Of a stretch of 5,260 nucleotides of DNA, positions 1 to 5,260 are shown one piece after another. Position 1 is the stretch's first letter. Each line of letters starts with the position of its first letter. This stretch comes from Bacteroidales bacterium (lineage in GTDB: Bacteria; Bacteroidota; Bacteroidia; Bacteroidales; F082): the NCBI GenBank assembly GCA_024689285.1, contig JAILDR010000086.1, positions 1-5,260 of the forward strand, written 5' to 3'. The notes beneath the pieces are model-generated. The model saw nothing but the letters and a program-made list of their open reading frames with translations, was not told where the DNA came from and made no database searches. The translations under genes were made by a program, and so were the position numbers.

Positions 1-386
1 CTGCGCATATACCACAGGCTGCACATCATCCATAGAATGCCTGCAACCAATAATGCCCCAGATGCCCGCTGGTCAGAGAGCATCAGTATGGTCAAAACGT
101 CGCAATTTGCCTGCGCCACCATCTGCGTCTCCTGACGGCCATCTCTTTTTACTGATGTCATGGCAATGCATGCTGTGTTTTTCAGTTCGGCTATGGTGAG
201 ATGACTACGATAACAGCTGATAGTATCGGCATTGATCACATCTGTCGGCATTTCGGCAAGAGTGAGCTTCAGTGCATTATTTACATCTCGTGTTATCCCG
301 TTTACGGTACTTTTATAACTGCTTATGCTTGAACATAACGCACAAAGCATTATGAAAACGAATATGACGAAAGGTAGTTTCTTCAT
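1..386 (-). CDS. Partial membrane protein, N-terminal 128 residues (possible anchored sensor/regulator)
   Basis: This reading frame starts at an ATG and is open to the window edge, giving 128 codons of a longer protein. It begins MKKLPFVIFVFIMLCALCSS, a hydrophobic signal anchor or signal peptide (residues 4-24). A mostly polar segment of about 80 residues follows (25-106), then a second hydrophobic helix (about 109-127, ALLVAGILWMM...), and the last residues are WYMR. That layout, a small extracytoplasmic domain between two membrane helices with the rest of the protein on the cytoplasmic side, suits a membrane-anchored sensor. Some Bacteroidota winged-helix regulators are built this way, but the deciding C-terminal part is outside the window, so this is only a guess. 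The gene is separated from the upstream operon by 368 nt and has a possible -7 box at 550-557. The coding call is fairly firm; the function is unknown. Confidence 0.7.
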   Translation of the reverse strand, partial: MKKLPFVIFVFIMLCALCSSISSYKSTVNGITRDVNNALKLTLAEMPTDVINADTISCYRSHLTIAELKNTACIAMTSVKRDGRQETQMVAQANCDVLTILMLSDQRASGALLVAGILWMMCSLWYMR

Positions 387-549
387 CTGTCTGAATGCTT
401 AATGATATTCAAAATTTCAATCATTTTCTTTACATCTTACAATGTCCTGCGTCACTCCTCTGGCGTGTCATCATGTGCAACTCGAGAAAAGACATAGTGA
501 CAAGTATGATATAAGGAATTATCTCATTGAATATATATGTTTGATTTTG

Positions 550-557
550 CAAAGGTA
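550..557 (-). promoter_or_regulatory. Possible -7 element for the partial gene at 386
   Basis: Read on the minus strand this is TACCTTTG followed by C, which fits the Bacteroidota sigma-ABfr -7 consensus TAnnTTTG. No TTTG or TTG is visible at the expected -33 distance (around 578-581 the minus strand reads AAAC), so only half of the promoter is supported. If used, transcription would start near 545 and leave an untranslated leader of about 160 nt. Confidence 0.4.
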
Positions 558-600
558 AGCATAATTCTGCTACTTGCGTTTATTTTTGGGTGATTTTGTA

Positions 601-653
601 AATCGTTCTCGCTCGGCAATGCTCAATGGCATTGCGCTCACTTCATCACGATT
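601..653. repeat. Nested inverted repeat, possible REP-like element or operon-end structure
   Basis: The inner stem pairs GCAATGC (616-622) with GCATTGC (629-635) around a 6-nt loop. An outer pair, AATCGT (601-606) and ACGATT (648-653), encloses it; the sequence between inner and outer arms does not pair well. There is no U-tract on either strand, so it is not a standard intrinsic terminator. Its position 102-154 nt past the protease stop codon would suit an mRNA 3'-end stem or an extragenic palindrome. Confidence 0.4.
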
Positions 654-754
654 ATATTGTTAATGAAGCGCTGGTACTCTTCCTAAGTTTTATCATTTTG
701 CTATAAGTTGTTCAATCGATTAGACATTGAGAAGATGCTACAATAAATTGAAAT

Positions 755-1450
755 TTACTCTTCTCTACTTTGCTGTTTTGGGGAAACACCAACAAAATAC
801 CACATAACTATCCAAAAGACGATGACACAGACAAAAGCCACGGTGAAAGTGGTGTCGGAAAACAGGTCACGTTTCGAGAAATTCATGACACCATGAAATG
901 CAGCGCATAATAATAGCGAATGAGTCTCGCTCACCACCTTCCCTATTCCCCATGAAGCGAAAAGCAGAAGCAGGAAGAATGGCAAAACACTTCGCTGATC
1001 AAAATCTAAATGCCATAGAAACCACATCACCGTGATGACAAGTACATATTGCCACACAGGTAATTTTCTGAGTTCATATTGCAAAAATCCTCGCCAACCA
1101 AATTCCTCCAATAGCCCATAAGCAAATGCAAAAAAACATGTCACGCCCAAGTCCCATCCGCCGATAATGCCAAAAATGATACATGGTATAACTATAGTCG
1201 CAATGGACTTCCAGGCAGACTTACCTATGAGCGTGTATTCCGTTCTACGTTTGAAAATAAGCATAGCCACCAAAGCTCCGATAGCAGGGCCAAGCCCTGT
1301 GGCAAGAGATGCCGAAACTTGAAGTGCATAGTTCGTTTCAATTGAAGGGAACTTGTTGAACACAAGTATTGTTATCAGGCGCACCAATAAAGCTATGATA
1401 TAAAAAGTTGCTATTGCGCCGAAGTGAATATCTTTGTAAACAAATCTCAT
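755..1450 (-). CDS. CPBP-family (CAAX/Abi-type) intramembrane metalloprotease
   Basis: This is a 231-residue polytopic inner-membrane protein with hydrophobic segments at about 11-31, 44-66, 83-98, 100-114, 132-147, 155-171, 177-190 and 202-221. All signature motifs of the CPBP family (Rce1-like type II CAAX endopeptidase/Abi) are present: EExxxWRG-like EEFGWRG at 115-121, with the catalytic glutamate pair E115/E116 and R120; WFLWH with H147; and HGVMN with H186 and N190. The protein therefore looks catalytically intact. Family members cleave substrates within the membrane; in bacteria some act in bacteriocin maturation or self-immunity, but most substrates are unknown. Its ATG overlaps the stop codon of the upstream TPR-like gene by 4 nt (ATGA), so it is probably translationally coupled and expressed with the TonB receptor. 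The C-terminus is a short charged tail. The family call is firm; the substrate is unknown. Confidence 0.93.
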   Translation of the reverse strand: MRFVYKDIHFGAIATFYIIALLVRLITILVFNKFPSIETNYALQVSASLATGLGPAIGALVAMLIFKRRTEYTLIGKSAWKSIATIVIPCIIFGIIGGWDLGVTCFFAFAYGLLEEFGWRGFLQYELRKLPVWQYVLVITVMWFLWHLDFDQRSVLPFFLLLLFASWGIGKVVSETHSLLLCAAFHGVMNFSKRDLFSDTTFTVAFVCVIVFWIVMWYFVGVSPKQQSREE

Positions 1451-1935
1451 TTTGTGCTGTTTGTTTGCTGTTTCATTCCTTCAAAGAACTTCTGTTGCAA
1501 TTGCTTGGCTAGTTGGTTATCGGGATTGAGTTTCAGTGCTTTCTCAAAGTTCTGCATTACGTCGATGTAGAAACGCTGTCCGTTTTGATCGGGATCCTGC
1601 ACGATGCGTACCATATAGAGGAAACCACGAAGGGTACAGATGTCTGACTGGTCTGCATTTTTCATCTGCTCCATTTTTGTGATGGTCTGTTCGGCCTCGG
1701 CAATCATGTTTTCCGTCTGAGGGGCATGAGGATAGGTTACTGAAAATGATAGACTCTGGAGGGCCAGTTGATACTTTGGCTGAATGCTATCGGGTTGCAT
1801 AGCCTCGATACGCTTCAGTTTGGCTACGTTGTTGAGCATGTCTGCTTGTGTTGGCTGTTGGGCATGGATACTTACTGATGCTATCATCAAGAGAACGATG
1901 GCTAACACACGGTGGTTAAAAGTTTGAAATGTCAT
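1447..1935 (-). CDS. Exported TPR-like protein of unknown function
   Basis: This 162-residue protein begins with a clear signal peptide: MTFQTFNHRV, a hydrophobic core LAIVLLMIAS, then likely cleavage after VSIHA (residue 25), leaving a mature N-terminus QQPTQ. The mature part is helical, and its C-terminal segment (about 121-150, with ...NFEKALKLNPDN) reads as a tetratricopeptide-type helix pair; an earlier possible helix pair covers about 33-65. I see no lipobox cysteine, so it is predicted to be soluble in the periplasm. I chose the ATG at 1935 because the signal peptide starts there. The frame stays open to 2022, but that start would put 29 extra residues before the signal peptide and overlap the receptor gene by 107 nt. 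From 1935 the overlap with the receptor is 20 nt, and with the protease gene 4 nt. A scaffold or accessory role for the receptor is an inference from position only. Confidence 0.85.
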   Translation of the reverse strand: MTFQTFNHRVLAIVLLMIASVSIHAQQPTQADMLNNVAKLKRIEAMQPDSIQPKYQLALQSLSFSVTYPHAPQTENMIAEAEQTITKMEQMKNADQSDICTLRGFLYMVRIVQDPDQNGQRFYIDVMQNFEKALKLNPDNQLAKQLQQKFFEGMKQQTNSTK

Positions 1936-3967
1936 ACGCTTTACTATTTTTAAGTGAAACAAAAATGCAGATGTATAGGAAACGGTCGCGGGAAGGCATG
2001 ACGGGATTAGCATTTGCGTCATAACGAAAGATATTAGTGCGACCGAAGATGTTGTTCAACGAGGTATAGACGATGACCTTTGGACTTAACAGATAGGTGA
2101 GGTTCACATCTACACTGTTGTAATGTGGAGTGGTGCCAGAAAGGAAGTGTCGTCCACTGGCGTATGATTCAGCGAGTCCGATGATAACTTTGCCAATGGC
2201 GTATTTAGCTGTCAGTCGCAGATTGTGACGAGAGACGTAATCGGGTGTCCGCACTTCGGTGTAGTTGAGATATAGCCGTTCGGAATCATTGAATGAATAG
2301 GAAAGTGAGGTAGTCAGATGTTTAACGAACGAATGATTCTCAACGAAGATATCCAAGCCTCGGCTTGTGCCGTAGCCATGTGGTTGATAAACGCCATTCT
2401 CCAACAAAGGTAAATGGTGATATTTCTTCCAATAAGGCTCGATGCGTAGGAGTGTGGCCTTTGTTTTATACTGCATAGAGAATATGGTATGGTCGGCTGT
2501 GCTTTGACTGAAGTCACCTCGGCTTTGTGCTAAATAGTCATCAGCTGCAGTTTGACTGTAACGACCTGCCACCAAAGAGAATTGAAGATTCTTGTTGGGG
2601 ATATAACTCAGTGTCGCCCTCGGCATCAGTAGGCAATCTGTCTTCATCATTTCTGCCCTTGCTGACATGTTGAGGAATACGCGGGGAATAATGCGCCACC
2701 GGGCATCGACATGAGCAGCGAAGACATTATAGTCAAGTTGATACAGGTAGGCATCATACCTCATCCTGCTATTGCGGATATAGTCCTCAACACCTGCCGA
2801 CAGTTTCAATGCGTCAGAGCATACCTTTCTTACATCAGCCTTCAGATGCACCTCGTTACGGAAGTTGTGATAATGGTCGCCCGATGTCCTTGCATCATCA
2901 ATGTCACTCAACACGGAAGAGTTGGCAATGCCAGTAAAGAGCGTATAGCCCCGTCCTATCGCCGCCCTGTGTGTAACGTTCGCATAGATGTTATGCTCTT
3001 TCAGAGAGAGATTGCGTCCGTCAATACGTTGTCCTACTGATGTCAGGTCATAGCCAATATACGATTTCAGTACGCTCGAAGTATTGAACTCCTTTTTATA
3101 TTGTGCCTCGCCTGACAACTTGCGATAAGGACGGGTAAAGTCCTGACGCTGTGTGAAAAGACGGTCGTATAATCCCATACTCGTAAGGGCTGTGTTGAAC
3201 GACAGACTGCTGTTCCGATATGCCTTTGTGCCGCCAACGTTCCAGTCCACCAGCGATGCACTTACACCGAACTTGTCGCTCGTGGCAGCATCGGTGGTTT
3301 CCATGGGGAGCACCGCTGAAAGAGCTTGGCCGTATTCACCGCTATAGCCACCCAGCGAGAAGTTGATGCCTTTGAACATGAACGGCGAGAAGCGTCCACG
3401 GACAGCTGTATTCTTCGTATTGGTACTGTATGGCACAAGCACATGCATCCCGTTGATAAACGTCTGACATTCGTCACTCTCTCCACCACGGACGTAGAGT
3501 TTGCCGTTTTCGCCCACCATCTGAGTGCCAGGCAGCGTCTGAAGTGCCGCCACTATGTCGCCGCACGAATTTCCTGCCATCACTACATCGAGCGCATCCA
3601 TTGTCTTGAAGTTCTCGCTCTTGCCGAAACTGAAGGTGCTGGCCGTTACGACTACCTCGTTGATACTGGTTGCCCGCTCGCTCATGCGGATGGTGAGATG
3701 GGAGAGTTGGCTAACGTCAGCCGTCAGCGTGTAATCCTCGTAACCGATGAAAGTGGCCTTGAGCGTCATCTCACCCGTCTTCGATGTTGTGAACGAGAAC
3801 CTTCCGAGAGAATCGGTCAGGTATCCGTCAATCGTACCTATTATAAATACGTTGGCACTGGCGAGCGGTTCGCGTCCGTCAGTAACAACACCCGAAATGG
3901 TGGTCTGTGCAGCCAAATTGCAGACTGCCAACAGCATTAAAACGATGTGTGCAATGCGATGTTTCAT
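1916..3967 (-). CDS. TonB-dependent outer-membrane receptor with carboxypeptidase-regulatory-like N-terminal domain
   Basis: This is a 683-residue protein. The signal peptide is residues 1-20 (MKHRIAHIVLMLLAVCNLAA), with cleavage before QTT. Residues 22-96 form a CarboxypepD_reg-like beta-sandwich (ISGVVTDGREPLASANVFI..., then GYLTDSLGRFSF). A TonB-box-like EVVVTAS sits at 104-110, and the plug at about 120-225 carries GDIVAALQTLPG, LYVRGG and TFINGM. The rest is a beta-barrel rich in alternating aromatic strands, with a late LNNIFGR motif and an end near RDRFLYICIFVSL. Such receptors import a ligand through the outer membrane with energy from TonB-ExbBD. At this length it is shorter than SusC proteins (about 1000 residues), and no SusD partner follows, so glycan uptake is not supported; the substrate is unknown. 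An ATG at 3967 was preferred over one at 3985 because the latter lies upstream of the -7 box (3979-3972) and would not be transcribed from it. The last codons overlap the TPR-like gene. Confidence 0.93.
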   Translation of the reverse strand: MKHRIAHIVLMLLAVCNLAAQTTISGVVTDGREPLASANVFIIGTIDGYLTDSLGRFSFTTSKTGEMTLKATFIGYEDYTLTADVSQLSHLTIRMSERATSINEVVVTASTFSFGKSENFKTMDALDVVMAGNSCGDIVAALQTLPGTQMVGENGKLYVRGGESDECQTFINGMHVLVPYSTNTKNTAVRGRFSPFMFKGINFSLGGYSGEYGQALSAVLPMETTDAATSDKFGVSASLVDWNVGGTKAYRNSSLSFNTALTSMGLYDRLFTQRQDFTRPYRKLSGEAQYKKEFNTSSVLKSYIGYDLTSVGQRIDGRNLSLKEHNIYANVTHRAAIGRGYTLFTGIANSSVLSDIDDARTSGDHYHNFRNEVHLKADVRKVCSDALKLSAGVEDYIRNSRMRYDAYLYQLDYNVFAAHVDARWRIIPRVFLNMSARAEMMKTDCLLMPRATLSYIPNKNLQFSLVAGRYSQTAADDYLAQSRGDFSQSTADHTIFSMQYKTKATLLRIEPYWKKYHHLPLLENGVYQPHGYGTSRGLDIFVENHSFVKHLTTSLSYSFNDSERLYLNYTEVRTPDYVSRHNLRLTAKYAIGKVIIGLAESYASGRHFLSGTTPHYNSVDVNLTYLLSPKVIVYTSLNNIFGRTNIFRYDANANPVMPSRDRFLYICIFVSLKNSKAYDISNF

Positions 3968-3971
3968 GCCG

Positions 3972-4003
3972 CAAAGATACGGCAAGAAACTGAAGCCTCC
4001 AAA
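3972..4003 (-). promoter_or_regulatory. Bacteroidota-type promoter of the receptor operon, possibly giving a leaderless mRNA
   Basis: On the minus strand a -33 element TTTG (4003-4000) is separated by exactly 20 bp from a -7 element TATCTTTG (3979-3972), matching the TTTG/TAnnTTTG promoter of Bacteroidota. Only four bases (CGGC) lie between the -7 box and the ATG at 3967. As transcription normally starts a few bases past this box, the start site would fall at or next to the initiation codon. The -33 element directly continues the four-copy 20-bp array at 4003-4082. Confidence 0.75.
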
Positions 4004-4082
4004 TATCCGTGACAGACAGCTAAAAACGCTGATGGAAAACTAAGCCCGATGACGGATGACTAAGTTTGCGGACGAATGACTA
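4003..4082 (-). repeat. Four tandem degenerate 20-bp direct repeats, candidate LytTR operator array
   Basis: Read on the minus strand, four consecutive units occur: TAGTCATTCGTCCGCAAACT (4082-4063), TAGTCATCCGTCATCGGGCT (4062-4043), TAGTTTTCCATCAGCGTTTT (4042-4023) and TAGCTGTCTGTCACGGATAT (4022-4003). By eye the consensus is TAGTnnTCCGTCAnCGnnnT; columns 1-3, 7, 11, 12 and 20 are identical in all four and seven more agree in three of four. The TAG of the first unit is the stop codon of the regulator gene, and the last base of the fourth unit is the first base of the -33 element. LytTR proteins typically bind short direct repeats about two helical turns apart, so the 20-bp period, adjacency to a LytTR gene and position upstream of the receptor promoter make this a plausible operator. 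Binding is inferred, not shown. Confidence 0.7.
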
Positions 4083-4904
4083 TGCGATAAAAGACTTCAG
4101 CCGAGGCACATATGAGCGAGATACGGGGATGCTGTTTGTACATGACCCAAGTATCAGTTGATAGCCATTGGAGTTGCCCTTGGCAGAGGTGATATTGTTC
4201 ACATTAACCACAAACGAACGATGGCATTGGAAGATATTCCCATAGGCTTTCATTTCCTCAATCACAGCAGTTAGTGTAGTATGAACCTCCAAGGTTGTCA
4301 GCTTGCCGTCTTTCAGATAACAGACGGAGACATTGTTCTTTTGAGCCTCAATATAAAGCAGGTTATTGATGGGAATCGTGAGGTCGTTTCCTCGAACATT
4401 TGTATCGTGGATAGTTATCGATATATCCTTTTGTTCTTCAGTCGTATTGCTTAGCAGCGCCTCCATCCTGTCTTTTAGACTTCGGTTATACTCAATGCCA
4501 ATAGACAATGCGGTTATGATGATACCAATGAGCATCGTCCAATACAGGAACAGGAGGAAAATCTTAACAGTGATAGGATAATGGATAACAAGGGAGAATA
4601 GAAAGAAATTGCAGATGGCGATGAAGAGTATCAGTCCAAGTACGGCACATCCATCATGCCAAATGCGCCAGGGCTTTATTCGTTGGTACAAACGCCTCAA
4701 TATTACCCATCCGTATAGCGCATAGCAACAAGATGTGATAAGTCCGAATAAAGCGGCCGCCAAACATTTATTTCCACTATACATACTGAATCCGAACGGC
4801 TGCAACAGCCAGAATATCGCCCAGATGAAGACACCGTAAACGAGGCTGTCTCTCAACCAGTGGTTGCTTTGTGGAAACGGATATTTCCATGTAAGGAATG
4901 ACAT
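4080..4904 (-). CDS. Membrane-anchored LytTR-family DNA-binding regulator
   Basis: This is a 274-residue protein with two parts. The N-terminal half has four predicted membrane helices at about 19-38, 47-69, 84-107 and 113-136. A short linker with coiled-coil character (about 138-158, YNRSLKDRMEALLSN) leads to a C-terminal LytTR DNA-binding domain (about 168-272). LytTR hallmarks are IEAQKNNVSV (185-194), the CHRSFVVNVNNI core (227-238) and IPVSRSYVPRLK (259-270). There is no response-receiver domain, and no histidine kinase lies beside it, so it is probably a one-component sensor-regulator that binds DNA from the membrane, perhaps as a dimer. I chose the ATG at 4904; a longer frame would start at a TTG lying inside the -7 box (4926-4933) and would not be transcribed whole. 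It is followed after 112 bp by the receptor operon, its likely target, with the repeat array between. Confidence 0.92.
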   Translation of the reverse strand: MSFLTWKYPFPQSNHWLRDSLVYGVFIWAIFWLLQPFGFSMYSGNKCLAAALFGLITSCCYALYGWVILRRLYQRIKPWRIWHDGCAVLGLILFIAICNFFLFSLVIHYPITVKIFLLFLYWTMLIGIIITALSIGIEYNRSLKDRMEALLSNTTEEQKDISITIHDTNVRGNDLTIPINNLLYIEAQKNNVSVCYLKDGKLTTLEVHTTLTAVIEEMKAYGNIFQCHRSFVVNVNNITSAKGNSNGYQLILGSCTNSIPVSRSYVPRLKSFIA

Positions 4905-4925
4905 ATCTTTATACTTTTGTGGGTG

Positions 4926-4957
4926 CAAAGGTACAAATAATCATCGAGAACCACAAA
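4926..4957 (-). promoter_or_regulatory. Bacteroidota-type promoter of the LytTR gene
   Basis: On the minus strand TTTG (4957-4954) is followed after exactly 20 bp by TACCTTTG (4933-4926), an excellent match to the TTTG/TAnnTTTG promoter. The box ends 21 nt before the ATG at 4904, giving a leader of roughly 15 nt with AAAGAT just before the start codon. The -33 TTTG is itself part of a second -7-like box, TATCTTTG (4961-4954), for which I see no -33 partner at the right distance. No copy of the 20-bp repeat is visible upstream, so autoregulation through that motif is not supported. Confidence 0.75.
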
Positions 4958-5127
4958 GATAATTATTTTATATAGTGGGTAGAAAGCAAAAATTTCTGGG
5001 GAAAACAAAATAAGAAAGGAGGAACTACCTCCGGCTGGTCGAACGACAACTGCAAATGCTTCATCGACTATTACAAAGCCATCGCCTTCGCCGCCTTTAG
5101 CCGCCTCCAGAATAAATGGAAACACCG

Positions 5128-5145
5128 GGGACAGGTACATGTTCC
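5128..5145. repeat. GTAC-centred palindromic repeat, copy 1
   Basis: GGGACAGGTACATGTTCC is an imperfect palindrome in which 14 of 18 positions match its own reverse complement. Its core GGACAGGTACnTGTTC recurs 44 bp downstream with one mismatch. Similar GGGACAGGTAC-type palindromes are scattered between genes in many bacteria and often accompany Y1 (REP-associated) transposases; no such gene is in view. Confidence 0.5.
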
Positions 5146-5171
5146 AAATCTAATTTTGTGAAAGAGACACT

Positions 5172-5189
5172 TGGACAGGTACGTGTTCT
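5172..5189. repeat. GTAC-centred palindromic repeat, copy 2
   Basis: TGGACAGGTACGTGTTCT repeats copy 1 in the same orientation, with 12 of 18 positions self-complementary. The shorter string ACAGGTA occurs a third time at 5229-5235 without the palindromic half, which may be chance. Confidence 0.45.
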
Positions 5190-5260
5190 GCGAAAAGGAT
5201 GTGATTCTTGGCATCACAAATTGGTAGAACAGGTAAACCTTTGATCATGGGGTCGGTTCC

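Larger units (their letters stand above)
387..754. other. Intergenic region between the protease gene and the partial membrane-protein gene
   Basis: This AT-rich gap of 368 bases separates two minus-strand genes. It holds a nested palindrome (601-653) and a Bacteroidota -7-like box (550-557). The roughly 160 nt leader between that box and the ATG at 386 contains a 21-codon minus-strand reading frame (430-495). I see no stem followed by a U-tract, so I cannot place an intrinsic terminator for the upstream operon. A weak 5-bp inverted repeat (TCAAT 712-716, ATTGA 726-730) lies near the protease stop codon but has no T-run. Confidence 0.6.
4958..5260. other. Gene-poor region upstream of the LytTR gene; possible gene remnant and palindromic repeats
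   Basis: Upstream of the regulator promoter the DNA is AT-rich to about 5015, then noticeably richer in G and C from about 5020 to 5130. It contains two GTAC-centred palindromes. Several frames across 5020-5130 lack stops: a minus-strand frame ending at 4853 reads ...AAKGGEGDGFVIVDEAF..., and a plus frame reads ...TTTANASSTITKPSPSPP.... None has a recognisable domain, and the minus frame would run through the regulator promoter. A minus-strand frame also enters from the window edge and stops at 5150 (36 codons, ...MIKGLPVLPICDAKN...); I do not recognise it. I call no gene here. Confidence 0.5.

Noticed and set aside
1936..2022. An earlier start for the TPR-like gene
   Set aside because: It would place 29 residues before a clean signal peptide and extend the overlap with the receptor gene to 107 nt.
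3326..3940. A 204-codon plus-strand open frame opposite the receptor gene
   Set aside because: It lies fully antisense to the plug and N-terminal domain of a well-supported TonB receptor, shows no domain, signal peptide or promoter, and is best explained as a shadow of the receptor's codon usage. The shorter plus-strand frames at 2711-3040, 3153-3347 and 3747-4043 are rejected for the same reason.
4003..4082. CRISPR-like reading of the tandem 20-bp units
   Set aside because: The units are contiguous and degenerate, without spacers or near-identical repeats, and no cas gene is present.
4905..4928. An earlier TTG start for the LytTR gene
   Set aside because: The TTG lies inside the -7 promoter box, so the codon would be upstream of the expected transcript start; the ATG at 4904 is better placed.
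4853..5140. A 95-codon minus-strand open frame
   Set aside because: It runs through both promoter elements of the LytTR gene and into its 5' end, its composition changes midway, and no family is recognisable. I treat it as chance or as a remnant in the 5020-5130 block.
5200..5218. TGTGAT...ATCACA inverted repeat resembling a CRP site
   Set aside because: The half-sites TGTGA and TCACA are 9 bp apart, not 6, and Bacteroidota do not generally use an E. coli-type CRP operator. It is probably a chance hairpin.
5150..5260. A minus-strand frame entering from the window edge, 36 codons to a stop at 5150
   Set aside because: It could be the tail of a gene outside the window, but it spans one of the palindromic repeats, is short, and matches nothing I recognise. 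Sequence beyond 5260 would settle it.

Overview
The window looks like a chromosomal segment of a Bacteroidota (Bacteroidales) member, most likely Prevotella/Segatella-like or Bacteroides-like. Three things point there: Bacteroidota-type promoters (TTTG, 20 bp, then TAnnTTTG), a TonB-dependent receptor with an N-terminal carboxypeptidase-regulatory-like domain, and a membrane-anchored LytTR regulator. The genus is an inference. All genes I can support lie on the minus strand, so the natural reading order is from high to low coordinates.

Layout in transcription order. 5260-4905: gene-poor DNA with two copies of a GTAC-centred palindrome (5128-5145 and 5172-5189), a GC-richer block that may be a gene remnant, and the regulator promoter (4957-4926). 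4904-4080: a four-transmembrane LytTR DNA-binding regulator. 4082-4003: four tandem copies of a degenerate 20-bp direct repeat that nearly fill the gap and run into the -33 element of the next promoter. 4003-3972: a promoter placed so close to the next ATG that the mRNA may be leaderless. 3967-1916: TonB-dependent outer-membrane receptor. 1935-1447: exported TPR-like protein, overlapping the receptor by 20 nt. 1450-755: CPBP (CAAX/Abi-type) intramembrane protease, overlapping by 4 nt (ATGA). 754-387: intergenic, with a nested palindrome and a possible promoter. 386-1: N-terminal part of a membrane protein that runs off the window.

Working model. The membrane LytTR protein is probably a one-component sensor-regulator. 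The 20-bp array, placed just upstream of the receptor promoter, is its obvious candidate operator. The receptor, the TPR-like protein and the protease form a tightly overlapping, probably co-translated operon that spans the outer membrane, periplasm and inner membrane. The ligand, and whether the protease acts in signalling, peptide maturation or self-protection, cannot be read from the sequence. The array and its link to the membrane regulator are the most interesting part of the window.
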